In this document: positions 1 to 12,034 of the stretch, piece by piece | Numbering within the stretch: the first letter of the stretch is position 1 | Layout of the letters: every line of letters starts with the position of its first letter | Assembly (NCBI GenBank): GCA_000226015.1 | Contig: JH154921.1 | Span: forward strand, 102,373-138,571 | DNA length: 36,199 nt | Source of the DNA: Mnemiopsis leidyi | Lineage: Eukaryota; Ctenophora; Tentaculata; Lobata; Bolinopsidae | Reading direction: 5' to 3' | Notes under the pieces: model-generated | Told to the model about the DNA's origin: nothing | Databases searched by the model: none | Seen by the model: only the letters and a program-made list of their open reading frames with translations | Made by a program: the position numbers and the translations under genes

Positions 1-360
1 TAAAACCTCTATTTACCGACCCTCTATTTACCGTGTCCCTTGATTTACCGGACTTTCTCCCTTCCCATGCTATTTTTCAATACAGTAAACCTCTATTTAC
101 CGTGCCTCTATTTACCGTGTCCCTCGATTTACCGGGCCTTCTCCCTTCCCCTGATATTTCTCAAAACAGTAAAACCTCTATTTACCGACCCTCTATTTAC
201 CGTGTCCCTCAATTTACCGGGCCTTCTTCCTTCCCCTGATATTTTTCAATACAGTAAAACCTCTATTTACCGAGCCTCTATTTACCGTGTCCCTCGATTT
301 ACCGGGCCTCCTCCAGTCCTCCCTTCCCCCAAGAAGCCCAGTAAATAGTGGTTTTACTGT
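1..360. repeat. Tandem array with CAGTAAAACC ends, about 85-bp period
   Basis: About four copies of a roughly 85-bp unit run from the window edge to about 340. Each contains CAGTAAAACCTCTATTTACC, a second ATTTACCG block and a pyrimidine-rich CTTCTCCCTTCCCC segment. The right edge (about 335-358) carries the same motif inverted (CCCAGTAAATAGTGGTTTTACTG), so the array is bounded by terminal-inverted-repeat-like sequence, as in a non-autonomous DNA transposon whose interior was tandemly amplified. The frames open through it are repeat artefacts, not genes. The left boundary is outside the window. Confidence 0.75.
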
Positions 361-3300
361 AATGATTTCATACACCTGGATGTTACTTGATTTGGTCAAA
401 AACACACGACTGTTCACAAACTAGTAAATTCACCTTTTTGTGGCAGAAAGCAACGTATAAAAACTTAAATTTTTATCGGTTTTAGTTTAGTTCACAAAGT
501 TTTTTCAATTGAATTGTACAAAAATGACCTTTAGCGATAGCGATTGAACTTATTTTTCGTTAAAAATGTGCTTATGGTATTTAAAAGCATATTTTTTAAT
601 CGCTAAAGGTCATGTTTGTAGGGGGGTTGATAGACATTAATAGATACGAGTTTTGATTTTGGAGAAGCTTTCAATCAACATGTGTTAATCGTCGTCAGCT
701 AAAGGTCATATTTGTACATATTGCATGTGCAAACAGATCAATATTTATATATTACGATAAAATTAAAGCAAGTAAATTTGAATATGCATAAAGATATATA
801 TATCATTGTATCGTGGCATAACATTACTTCATTTAAAAGTTTAACGCCAGCGAGGCATTGTGCTGTTATTAATATTAATAGCCTCTAGCATAGTTCGTTA
901 GTGAAGGATTATGTCCCGATTGAATTTCCGTCTAGACTGCTAGTACTACATGTAAGCCCTATTTCCGATAAGTGCCGTACGGTTTTGCTTTTAAGGACAA
1001 ATCTAGCATAGCAATCTGGCAGTATGACGAAACGGCATCACTTAATGCTAGACCTTGATGTTGGACCTTGATATTGATCTAATATCTTACAGCTTTGGCA
1101 GGCCGCAAGTGCTGTCCATCAACCAACCAATCTTCGACCAACCAATTTGACAATTCGTTATAAGTGCAATCGCTGTCAGACTTTTAGCAGCTGTGTTCAA
1201 CTTCTTAACTTGTCTGCTTATCTGCTTTTGTTACCTGTATAAGCACTTTGCGAAATTGCTTTGATCTTTTGCGAAACGCGATGGTAAGCTAAATTTGACC
1301 GACATTTTTATTTATCAGTTCTTTTTAGGCTAGATCACGCTTGGCTTGATTTATAAAAATTGCTACCTATCAGTCAATACAAGTCAATTCTATAAATTTA
1401 CCTTGATCGCTTAAAACAGGAATACATCGCATATTAGATGTGTTCTTCATTGCTTGTTGTTCACTTTCCAATACCAATAAATTTACCATCATTATAGATT
1501 ATATCCTATAATTACAGATTATAACCTATAACTTCGCTGATATATCAACTAAAGCAACAGCGGTACTAATTATATACCGTTTTATTATTGGACGTTCTCA
1601 AATTATAACAAATCAAGCATTTGAGCATCTAATATGAGATCTACAACCTAGCTCGTGCTCGTTACCATGTACCACACTTACAGATCATGCAAGTGTGTAC
1701 CTTATATATCAAACTTCCAGTTATGGCTGTGATAGACAAACAAGAAAACTATTTCAGAGATTATGATAAAGACTATAAGGGGTAGGCTCAGACAACGTTG
1801 AAGATTGTCAATTCCACCTCCTCCGCACCAAAAACATTACTCAGGATGCATTGATGCTAGTCACCAAATATGATATACTGTTGAACTGTAGAAAAAAATT
1901 GCACAGAACCCTTGACATTACGTTCAGTACGTAAATAAACTAACTATCAATTTTAATTTCTTGAGCTTTTATCGATGGCTTTTTAATTAGTAACGCTAAG
2001 ATATATCATTATATCACGATTTTTTAAGAAAGGAATGATCTTTATAGTTCAGTGTCAGAATGACTTTTTTCAAAACTTTATCTGATTATTACAAATTCCT
2101 CTGCCAATAACTGAACTACCTCTGCACAGCTTTTCGTATCTCTCATTTTAAAGTAGTCGTATAGTGATGCAGCCGACCTCTCAGATGAGCGTTATAGAAC
2201 GTGTTAATCCGTAAAGCTTTAAGTTAGATATTATAAATACTATATTACATGAGGGGATATTTAGAATAATTTCCAACGAGTTGAAATATTATAATTTTCA
2301 CAGCTTAACCGATAAAATCTGGCCGCTTTCGGAACAAGCAGGCTTTTAAGATTGATATTCTCTCTCATGAGGTTGGGATAATAAGTGTTGCAACGTGGGC
2401 GAACCCACTGGTTCGATTATGAAATCTCAGGTATGGATTAGCTATGAATGTTGGTTTGGGTTGTCCGCAATTTGTCGCAGAACTGTTATCCTCAGAATTG
2501 TAAGCATCCGAATTTTCGCCTGAGAATAAAATACACTGACTTCCACATAATCTGGGAACACGGTTTATCGGGTCCCGGTAAATCGGGGTTTTACTGAATT
2601 AATCTGAAACCCGGAGCGTGATTAAGGTTTGTTGCTGTCATCAGGGACGCTCTTGCAGTTTGAGTGTTCCATTTTTAATACATTTTACTTAATAGGAACG
2701 TTCTTGCCTGTGTGTGACAAGACACTGTCCATAATATTTGTTCCACAAACTAAATTTTAGGACTTTAGGAGCAAGCCTGATTAAGTCTCGACAAAGCTCG
2801 TTAGAATAATGAGCTTTGTCACAAATGAGATGACCTGATGACGATGGATAAGCCATGACATAATTCTAACAAGCTTCTTTAGGGGATAATATAACGACAT
2901 AAGTATACCGTATAATTTGACATATTTTGTAAAATTCATGCAAGCAGCAACCGGACTGTCTAAGCTGATGATGTGAGTTGGAGCATCGATTTTGTCCGCC
3001 CTTTTTTGCCGTTTTAGGAGATTTAGAGTTTTAGGGTTTTAGACGATGGTTTCCAGTATGTTCCCGTAACATCTGTAAGGTAAACGTAATTGTGCTGTAT
3101 AGCGCAGTCTAATCGCATCTCCCCGGTATCCGCCAATAATTTCCGTCGTGTTATATTGGACAAGAGATTTGGTATTATTCTGTCAACGCTGGAGGGTGTC
3201 ACGAGACATCGTCTGACGTATTGTCTTATTAACTACCGACAGTTTAGCACCGGGCTTACCCGCTCAAGTTGAGATTCGATATCGCCAGTTCCAAATCTTC

Positions 3301-4090
3301 ATCCATTCACTCTGAGTGGTTATCGTGAATGGAGTATCGCCATCGAGGGGATCTATTAATTCTATTATAATCGTTCCAATATTCGCCGATGGTGATGGCC
3401 ATTGACGCCAATGAATTATGGAACACCATTGGCGACAGTGGCGATTGGGATCACCATTTGCACCGCTAACCATCGCCATTCGCACCAATGGAACACCCAC
3501 ACGACATAGACTGGGACGTGGCAACATGGGACCTTGTTATCCCTAAAGCCGATGTGAACGACACACGAGATCAGATACCCTTTAACCCGAGAGGCCTGGT
3601 TGATCGATGATTAACTATTTATGACCTTTTTGCCTTAGTAAGATTTGGGTTATTGGAAATTATTGTTTCAATTATCGTTGTAGGATCATACCCGCGAAAA
3701 ACGTGTATGCAACCTTTTACTCAACAGCTGAAAACTTGCAACCCAGCCTGTGGAATATGATGAAATGTTAATTCTCGCAATTAAGCAGATAAAAACTTCC
3801 ATATACGGAGCGATTATAAATACGCTCTGGCTGCAAGTTTCACTAACGAAATTTTTAGTCGTGCAACGCTTACACTAAGTTGTTCTCTTTTTAGATTTTA
3901 CCACTTACGAGTGCTGTAATCTCAACATAACTCATACCTTCTTACTCAACCTTTAAGCGCTAACTTCTTAACCTAATCCTTCTCTGTCTATTTTGGTTTT
4001 TATCTGAGTGGCACTGTCTCAAGCTCTGTTAGAGTGATTTAAGTGAGTCCCAATCCCCACTGGGCACCGACCATTCATGTTCCCGGATAC
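361..4090. other. Intergenic stretch, no gene recognised
   Basis: No exon chain, signal peptide or conserved domain could be supported on either strand. It holds the inverted-repeat element at 515-718, one diverged inverted relative of the CAGTAAAACC repeat near 2560-2600, and a patch rich in CCATTGGCGACAATGG-like words at 3340-3530 that recurs at 21380-21480. The open frames at 3090-3272 and 3264-3527 have no recognisable protein features. Confidence 0.6.
515..718. repeat. Short inverted-repeat element (MITE-like)
   Basis: The 21-bp ends TGTACAAAAATGACCTTTAGC (515-535) and its reverse complement at 698-718 differ at one base. A third, internal inverted copy of the same word lies at 602-620, and the pair 524-538/599-613 is a perfect 15-bp inverted repeat. 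The 204-bp size, AT-rich interior and inverted ends suit a miniature inverted-repeat transposable element; no clear target-site duplication was found. Confidence 0.6.
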
Positions 4091-4385
4091 TTTTAGTTTC
4101 CTTTTATATAAATTTCCTTTTATATAAGCTTCCTTTTACATAAGTTTCCTTTTATATAAGTTTCCTTTTATATAAGTTTCCTACTATATAACTTACTATA
4201 AAACTCAAGTTACCTTTTATATTTAGTTTCTTTTTATATAAGTTTCCTTTCATATGTAGTTTCCTTTTATATAAGTTTCCTTTTATGTGAAGTTTCATTT
4301 TATATAAATTTCCTTTTATATGTAGTTTCCTTTTGTATACGTTTCCTTTTATAGATAGTTTCCTCTTATATAAGTTTCCTTTTTA
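4091..4385. repeat. AGTTTCCTTTTATATA tandem array
   Basis: About sixteen imperfect copies of a 16-18-bp unit, TTTCCTTTTATATAAG, with variants such as TTTTATATGTAG. It is a diverged low-complexity minisatellite with no coding potential. Confidence 0.85.
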
Positions 4386-4449
4386 TGACAACCACGGTGT
4401 CGTTTTTATGATATGATCATTGACTAAGCGCATAGATCTGGTAACACAC

Positions 4450-4645
4450 AGGACGACTGAGTGGTGCAGAGCTTAGAGCATCGGACTTCCATTCAGGAGA
4501 TCCTGGGTTCGAATCTCTGTGCTGCCCAGTCTTTGACGCCCTGCTAAGGACTCCGTTGGGTCTACGCAGCCCCCCGGTCGACTCAGCCAAATTACTTATA
4601 GTTAAGATGTCAACCGGCGCCCGCTAGAACATTTACACTTAGTAG
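4450..4645 (+). mobile_element. tRNA-derived SINE-like element
   Basis: The head resembles a tRNA: an A-box-like GTGGTGCAGAGCTTAGAGC at about 4461-4479, a TCGGACTTCCATTCAGGAGA anticodon-arm-like stretch, and a good Pol III B box GGTTCGAATCT at 4506-4516 followed by CTGTGCTGCCCA. The acceptor stem does not pair properly, so this is not a functional tRNA gene. A GC-richer body follows (about 4530-4625), unlike the AT-rich surroundings, as in a tRNA-headed SINE. The 3' end is uncertain and no second copy was seen in the window. Confidence 0.6.
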
Positions 4646-6141
4646 ACCAAAATCTCAAGTTCAGCAGTAAAACAGGCATTATATGATCAGTCAAATATAG
4701 TTCACAGTTTGACTTGTTTTAACTCTGTTAGAGTTAAGATATTTATTGCTATTTTAAATGAGTAATTTTTGGGCAGGGTCATAGATCGTTTATTTCACGT
4801 GATCAATTTTTTATGAAATTAGCGTTACTAAGAAATCTTGCTGACTCCGTGGCCAAAGAAGCAGCATATCTAGGTATAACAAAGTAAAACCCGCTCCCTT
4901 CTCTTACTCCGAAAACAAACTTATAAAGTCTGTTCATTTACTCGCAAGGTTAAAATATCTTATTTTCCCTTTTTTTCTTTGACCAAACAACTACAAGAAA
5001 TTTATTTCTTCGCAGACCGCGATACGGATCTTTATACCCCTAAAAGTAGTTTTTGTGCCGAAAATAGTATCTTTGCTGAAAGTTTTATCCGTGCAGATAA
5101 CTAGTTTTAAACTATTTCAACACTACAAATTAAAAACATATATTGAGGATTCTTTCTGAGCCACTTAAAATGGTTTAGTCACTACTACCACTAGATTAAA
5201 ACAGAGCTTAAGCAGTCTTGCAGAGTATTTATCGAAGCATAACTTTTTAGATAAGCAAGCATCTGGCTGATAGCTATTCCAGATGCAAGATTCATGCAGC
5301 TAAAGGTGATCGACAAAACATTGGGGAAGATGTTTGGCTGTTAGCTCATTTGTCAAACGGACCAAAATTTTCTTAGTTCTATAAAGGTGATGCGCGTGTG
5401 CAGAAATTTGTCAGAAGATGTCGGTATTTTTCAAATCATATTCCAGTATTTTTCATCGTTACATTAATTTGATAACCCACGAAAAACGTTCAAGACTTGA
5501 AAAATACATGAATCTTTTGACAAATTTTTGCACCGCATCAACTTTATAGGACTAAGAAAATGCAGATGGTTTAATAAACTGGACTTGAATGTTATATAAA
5601 CATTAAAATCCAGTTTATATCATTAAAACATCTGCAATACAGGTTTATAATTCAGGTACTTTTTGTTTTTACGTGCATTAATACTGACCATAATAAGTGT
5701 TTTCTATCAAGAAATTGTTAGTTCTTACCTTACAGTTAATATAAGCAAGGTAATTTATAAAATTCATTGGATCAAATTATGTTTCCATTCGTAGAATAAA
5801 ACGAGATCACAAAAATACGATTAGATGTGTGGCAAGCCACAATCGCAAATTATGTAAGCCCCCAAAATGAAGAAACAACGGAAAAACACACATTAAGTTG
5901 CCTTTTTCTTAGTCAAATCGATGTAAATGAAATCTGATAGAGATTAAGATAAATAGAGATTAAAATAAACAGTTATTCTGTTCCATAAAACGTTTCCCCT
6001 GCAGGTGAAGTGAAACGGAATACGGAAATAAAAGTTTTAGTGTGTAAATTACCATTTCACATTGTTGTCGAGTATAGTATTACTATTCTTGAGCTTCTCA
6101 CATAATAACTTTAATTTTATAATCATACTTAGAAAGAAGCT
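4646..6141. other. Intergenic, upstream of the GPCR gene
   Basis: No gene is supported here. Structure consists of a large imperfect inverted repeat (5368-5560), a perfect 8-bp-arm hairpin GCATCTGG...CCAGATGC at about 5261-5288, and a small hairpin TAAACTGGA...TCCAGTTTA at about 5576-5620. The GPCR promoter must lie near the right end, but no convincing TATA box was seen. Confidence 0.5.
5368..5560. repeat. Long imperfect inverted repeat (about 70-nt arms)
   Basis: The left arm (5368-5437) begins TTTTCTTAGTTCTATAAAGG. The right arm (5493-5560), reverse-complemented, begins TTTTCTTAGTCCTATAAAG and follows it through GATGCG, AAATTTGTCA and TATTTTTCAA with scattered mismatches. The loop is about 55 nt. 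It could be a degenerate MITE or a hairpin-forming transcript source; nothing in it is coding. Confidence 0.7.
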
Positions 6142-9100
6142 ATGTCATCTGCAGATGTTTTTACGAGAAAGGAGGACGTTTGTATTAGTGCTGTAATGGC
6201 AGTTTTTGTTCTTCTCTCGGTGTCTTTGAACATCCATACAATCAGAAGCATCTGGAATAACTGGAAGCCATCTCACTATATGAACCCTACACTGAGGATA
6301 GTATTCAAGTAAGTAAGATTGAGCTACATTACAAAACTTAAATTCAATGTCTTATAGAACGCTGCAGTTTTTAGATAAGCTCTCAGCTAAGTTTGCCGGT
6401 TCTTTATTTCATAGCGTAGTGAATATCATCATTCATCATTATTCCGTTTATATTAACTTACTATAAAATGCAACTTTCAGCACCTCAGTAAGCGACCTAT
6501 TGTATACACTCTTCCCTATGATCGCCGCGTCAGCTAGCATCGCCAGCCACAGAAAGATTGGTTCTGGGTTGTTAGCTACCGCAATGTGCAACATTACGGG
6601 GTTCATATTCAACGTGACATTGCGACATGTTGTCCTTTCCATTGCAGGTAAGCTAAGAATTTATTGGACATTGATTACGCACTATTGCCGAATTGTATAG
6701 CTAAATTTTAAATTACTGCTTGATTATAGATAAACTATTGCTAAACTGTTGTTGCCGAACTTTAGTAAACTCGTTATTTTCTAATATATTTAATATTTAT
6801 CATTTCATACGCTGGTTTCTGGTATGATTCAATTCTTTTTGACAAGTGAAGTTTTTGGATAAAAATTAAAAGTACCATAGGATTATAGTAACCAATTCAC
6901 CATGGTAACACGATACCACCCTCAGGACTGGGCGTGGTCAGACTATTAGCCGTGAGGAGGCCCATGCACTTCAAAAGACTTATCGGCCAGGGGAGAGTTG
7001 TGTCCGGATACGTGTTGGCCATGTGGATTCTACCGATACTCGTGTCTACCGTCCCTTTTGTCAAGGGGATCCTGTATGTGTACAGCGACTACATAGGGCT
7101 TTGTACTTGGTCTATTGACGAGGTTTGTGTAGTGGAATTTGGTTTTCTTGTTATTCGTATCATACTTGCTGGAACCCGCGGACCACGGCCACACATATTA
7201 ATTGTCTATGGTATTTAAAATTGGATCTCCTAGAATAGTCCCGAGATTCTTTTAAGAATATCTTTCATCTTCTACTTGTTCTCCATTCTTTTCCCGGCCT
7301 CTTACCTGGATCTGCTTTCTCGTTGGTCCATTTTCTCTGTTCCTCCCTTTTCTTTCTTTCCACATTCCATCCACCTTTACTCTCACTCTCCTCTTTTTAC
7401 TCTCCTCTTTTTACTCTCCTCTTTTTACTCTCCTTTTTTTACTCTCCTTTTTTACTCTCGTCTCCTAAATCCTTTCTGTTCACTTTCTTCTCCTCTCTCC
7501 AATTTCCTCTCTTAACTCCTTTTCTCCACTTTCCTCTCTCCACGTTCCTCTCTTAAATACCTTTCTTCACTCTGACCCTCTCTCCACTTGATCCCCCTCT
7601 CTTCTTTGTCACCTGATGCGACAAAATATCAGAATAACGACAAAATATCAGAATAACGACAAAATATCAGAATAACGTGTCACCCAATGAAACTTTATGT
7701 AGGTCATATCGTGATCGGAATCTTTAGAAATAACCCATATATTATAAAGGCTGAACTTGCTCAATGAACTATAACGACCATTTAACCTGAGGTATTTAAT
7801 AATTTTGTCATTAGACAGTTGTGTGATTTGGTATTAAAGTATTGAAGACTTTAACACCACCATGAATTCCCAGCTATCATTCAGTATTTCGTAACGGCTA
7901 AAATTTTGCAGCAACTGTAGAATTTGTCTATTGGTGTTTAAAATTCAATCTTGAAGAGTTTGCCGCCGGAGCTTCTGTATCAAGACGATAATCATTATAT
8001 AAAAAGAATCCGGCAGACTTTTTGCTGTAAAATGAACCATGTCTGCTTCTTTTCATACGGTATCGGAGAAACGATAATCTTTACGAAACAGATTTGACAT
8101 GTTGTTCACAGCAATGAACTGATTCCAATATTCCATCTGCAGATCAACGATCAATCACAACAAGGCTATTGTAAAAAGATTCTCAATTTCCCTTTTAATT
8201 TCAGATCTTCGAAATCTATAGTATACTACAGTCTACAGCATTTAGGAAATTCAAGTCATATGATCCTTTAAACAAAAATACGGATTGCTGAATTGTAGTT
8301 GCCAGCTTTTATATTTATCCGATAAGCTATCACATGAATTTATAATATGAGGATATGTTTTAAAACCTACAGATGGATAGTGGATACCTTTAAATTGAAT
8401 TTCTTGGAATTCGACGGCTCCTAAAACTTAGAAAAAAAGTGTAAAAATCGCGTTTCATTGATAAGTGCATTAATTTTGATGGGGAAAAATTTATTGCAGT
8501 TAAACGTAAGTTAAAAGTTTAGCCATTTTGTATTTAAAGATCAACGTCACACCTGCCTCGTTTATTTTTCACCGATCTGTTTATAGTCGTCGGCAAAATG
8601 TGGCCAAAAATTTCTGAAGACGTACAATATCAAATAATTACCAACAATTTTGATCCCTGATGAATATTCAATATATTTTCAGCTGCTGCCAGATGGTCCA
8701 CTGATAGTTTGGGGTCATGTTTTTTTCGTCATTATTCCGTTAATGGCTCCCGGCGCATTTATTGTGGGAATATACTTTGCAATAGTATCAGAAATACTTC
8801 ATCTTAGAAATAAGAGGAGACGCTTCAAGAAGGTTTGCTTAGTTTTTTGTGAGCCATTTATAGGCATGTGTTTGTTATTAAGCTATGTATTAGTTATTAA
8901 GCCATGTACTTTGTATAGTTATTCAGGTATATGCACAGTTTTGTAAAATACGATGTGCACAACAGGAATCTTCAATGCATATCAAAGATTATTCCTTTAC
9001 TGAATATAGCCATGTATAATAAAAAGATTTTACATAGACATGAAATATTGACAGTTGACATATTATGATTTTGGTATGTAGGAAGGTGCTCAACAATTAT

Positions 9101-11584
9101 TTATAATGATGCATTGATGCCAGCATCATCACACCAGCTAAACTAATAGTAATAATGAAATGAAGTTTTGTAACATCTGCAGGGACAAAATAAAATAGGA
9201 AGCAATACACAGCAAGGGGGTGGTCTTAATGTTGAATCTGCAAAATCTCTCTCAATAAAAGGGTAAGCTATATACGTTCGAAACTAAAAACATGTTTCTG
9301 ATTTGTTCACGGAACCTTTTTTTGTAAAGTATAATAGCTACAATGTTTTCATCATATGCATGCATTCACTATTCTCGACTTCCCTATGACACATGGTTGA
9401 CCAAATCACTTAAACTAAATGCGCTTTAGAGGAATTGAGTATTCTGGCCTGGAACAATCATGGTAGAGCACCAAAAACAAAGCGGCGAGTTTATCTCCCT
9501 TTGTGGATTTTAAGTATCTTTGTTTCATAAACTATAGCAATTCTGGACTCCGTTTTACCTTTCAGCCTCAATAGTAATGTACGTATCGTACAGTTAATAT
9601 TGAAAGGTCATACTTCCAATCTAAGATCATCCTGTGCCCATAAAGCTCAATTTATGCCGCACTCAAATCCCCTTCATCTTAAATCATCCTCCGCCCAAAG
9701 AGCCTGATTTATACCGCACTAAGGTCCTAAAAAAGTTTCCAATATGAAAACCATTTAAGCTTACTGTAGTGGCATGAAACACCAAAAGACGAATATAACC
9801 ATTTAGCCATCAAGCTCTAACCATCTTTTCCTGATTCCCTCAGTCCGGCGGACACGGTAACGACGGAGTTGGGCCAAAAAAGACTTTCTCGCGCGACCTA
9901 CACCACCCTCATCGTCATCACGGCCTTCTTGCTGTGCTACCTTCCATATTGGCTAATTTGTGTGGAGCTGCTATGTAAATACGTCAGATATTACTATCTA
10001 CGTCAGCAGGTTAACAGAATTTTCCATTTTCTTGTATTTTCATTAAGGGTAAAAGATGGAGCAGTCTATTAACCGTTTTGAATGCATGGCCTCATAGTTA
10101 TAATATAAGCCTCAATTATTAGTCAGTATTAGGATTAGTTAATAAAATTATTGTCATAACGATTGTAGAGATCTGCAATGGATTGTAGAGATCAATGGAT
10201 TGTAGAAATCAATAGATTGTAGACCTCAAGCGAATGAACTCTCAAATTTATTAAATTTGCCTAACTTGATTCTCGTCCCGCAGATGACGATGACTTTCGA
10301 CGTACTTTTCTTTAGAGGGATAAACTTTAAAGGTAGGATTAATTAAGTCTTTGTAGCAACCAAATCGGATTTGCTAATGCAAACTATAATGTCCATCAAT
10401 ATAGTTTCTAATTTTAGTATATTACAAAGTCCTTTGTTAACTCATAATGCGATATCCGCCGATATCGCCATGATGTAGCCAGCTCAGGCAAAGTTGTACT
10501 AATATATGTTATAATTTTGATGACAATGACAATCGTTATTATGAAAAGGACGCCATTATTATTGGTGTTGCACTAGTAAAATTCGAGCTGACTTTCTCAA
10601 AGAAAAAAGTGCAATTTCCATTATCAAAGTTGTTAAGATTTCACATTTAAAATACAACACAAAATAGTCAGGAGCCATATATCGTGCTTTTATCAAACAA
10701 ACCCCAAACAAACTCGAGTGGCATATTATCCCAGATTTCTCCTTGCTGATAACAGCGAGCTACATAACGATCCTGGCGAACGGTTCCATGAACCCGCTAG
10801 TTTTCACCCTCTCTGTGTTGCGGAGCAAAAACAAAAGCAAGAGGGACAGAGAGTTGGAAAACCTTACACGAGCTCACTTAGCTGATAAAACCTGCTTAAG
10901 TAAGGAACCCCTCAGAAGCCGGAGTTCGAGGTCCGCCAGAAATGTGAGTTTTTCTCATTTTTTTAAGAAATTTGTCCTCATTTTCTAAATAGTTTTTTTC
11001 TCATTTTCTAAAAAGTTAGAAAATATTGATCTGTCATGCTTAGAATTTCTCGATCAACAAAATACATGATGAAATACATGAAAAATTTAAAAACAAAACA
11101 CAAAAACATGCTTCATCGGTGGCTTGTTTTTATGCAGATATATAGGAGATTGCAAAAATGTGCCTGAACTCGATATTTTGGTTTTTTATACAAATTTGAT
11201 AGTTTCTGATCAAAATATTTGGGCAATTACAGAACGCCACGCTACTATGATAATGCATGAGGTTATATTTTAGGGGCTCATTCATGCCCTACAATCAAAG
11301 TTTTGATGGAATTGGCCATATATGGTCATAGAGGGGTATAGCCAAAAGTATCTTTCCTTGTCTAATTGTTGGAATCAAATTAAAATCATTATAAACTTTT
11401 GAATAATCATTCATGTATTTATTTACTATTTTATTGTCCATTTAAGGCTGGATAATAGCCCAGCAACAATTATATATTTCTAATTGTCTATTTACATTAT
11501 TTTCAAATCAAGGACGACCGCGTGAAATGATTCTATTTTCAGGTATTAGTGAGTACTGAAAGGGGATCAACAAAAAGATATTAA
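6142..11584 (+). CDS. Class A (rhodopsin-like) G-protein-coupled receptor, nine coding exons
   Basis: This is a seven-helix receptor at the plasma membrane; its ligand is unknown. Exons: 6142-6308, 6481-6647, 6926-7122, 8683-8832, 9183-9262, 9844-10009, 10284-10332, 10735-10943, 11543-11584. All junctions are GT-AG and keep one frame, giving 408 residues. Helix 1 has SLNIHTI; helix 2 starts NTSVSDLL, its Asn made by joining exons 1 and 2. In helix 3 a Cys lies exactly 25 residues before an Arg, the spacing of Cys3.25 and Arg3.50, but DRY is replaced by VRL, followed by LAVRRPMHF. Helix 4 has AMWILP, loop 2 has the Cys of LCTW, helix 5 VIIPLM, helix 6 FLLCYLPYW (the usual C-W-x-P as C-Y-x-P), helix 7 NPLVF in place of NPxxY. 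Exon 5 adds a Gln/Gly-rich insert to intracellular loop 3. The N-terminus before helix 1 is very short, with no signal peptide. The start is the ATG at 6142. The last exon is the least certain: 11813-12034 is a phase-compatible alternative, and reading through exon 8 stops at 10988. No subfamily is assigned. Confidence 0.87.
7370..7680. repeat. CT-rich low-complexity tract and 19-20-bp triplication in a GPCR intron
   Basis: Intron 3 holds a pyrimidine tract built on TTTACTCTCCTC (about 7370-7560), then three exact copies of ACGACAAAATATCAGAATA (about 7618-7675). Both frames open through the tract encode only Leu/Ser/Phe/Pro-rich artefacts. Confidence 0.8.
9619..9721. repeat. Diverged 58-bp direct duplication in a GPCR intron
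   Basis: Two copies of about 46 bp, starting at 9619 and 9677, share TCATCCT, GCCCA, AAGCTCAATTTATGCCGCACT-like blocks with about ten differences. They lie in the intron before the helix 6 exon. Confidence 0.6.
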
Positions 11585-11812
11585 CAAAGCTTGCTATGAA
11601 AATAATAGAATCCAATCACAAAGCGCTAATTTTACTGTTTTTAATGAATTGGGAGATTTTCTTATCGTCTTGATATGTTTTATGCAATTGTGATTTTATA
11701 TGCGCTGGCTGTTTTCAATTTAATTTCGATATTTTATCGCTATTTTATCAATGAAGGTATCTTATTATGCTGAGATATTTTTCCAAGCACCAAATTTCTT
11801 TCTGTTTTATAG

Positions 11813-12034
11813 CCCATGGCACTGCCACCACATGGCAACTTTGATATCCTATATAATGGGTTATCCATGAAAACATATTTGTCGATACAGACATATGCCT
11901 TATGGAGTTATGTAATTATTGATAACCCTAATCTCATATCTTTAAGAGAGCTAGATGATGATTGTTACAGTTTGGGGGTTCCTTTGTTTGATGATCACGG
12001 TTGTCAGAACAAAGAAGATTTTAATTCTTTATGA
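11813..12034 (+). CDS. Possible alternative terminal exon of the GPCR
   Basis: Behind a pyrimidine-rich acceptor (TTTCTGTTTTATAG) lies a 73-codon open frame in the same phase as the 11543 exon. If exon 8 splices here, the receptor would be 468 residues with a longer, acidic cytoplasmic tail (LRELDDDCY, FDDHG). A frame this long is unusual in such AT-rich sequence but could be chance. The frame shows no family signature. Confidence 0.35.
   Translation, partial: PMALPPHGNFDILYNGLSMKTYLSIQTYALWSYVIIDNPNLISLRELDDDCYSLGVPLFDDHGCQNKEDFNSL

Noticed and set aside
4450..4530. A true tRNA gene
   Set aside because: The B box is good, but the acceptor stem does not pair and a SINE-like body follows.
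7276..7556. Two Leu/Ser/Phe-rich plus-strand frames
   Set aside because: Pyrimidine-rich simple sequence inside a GPCR intron.
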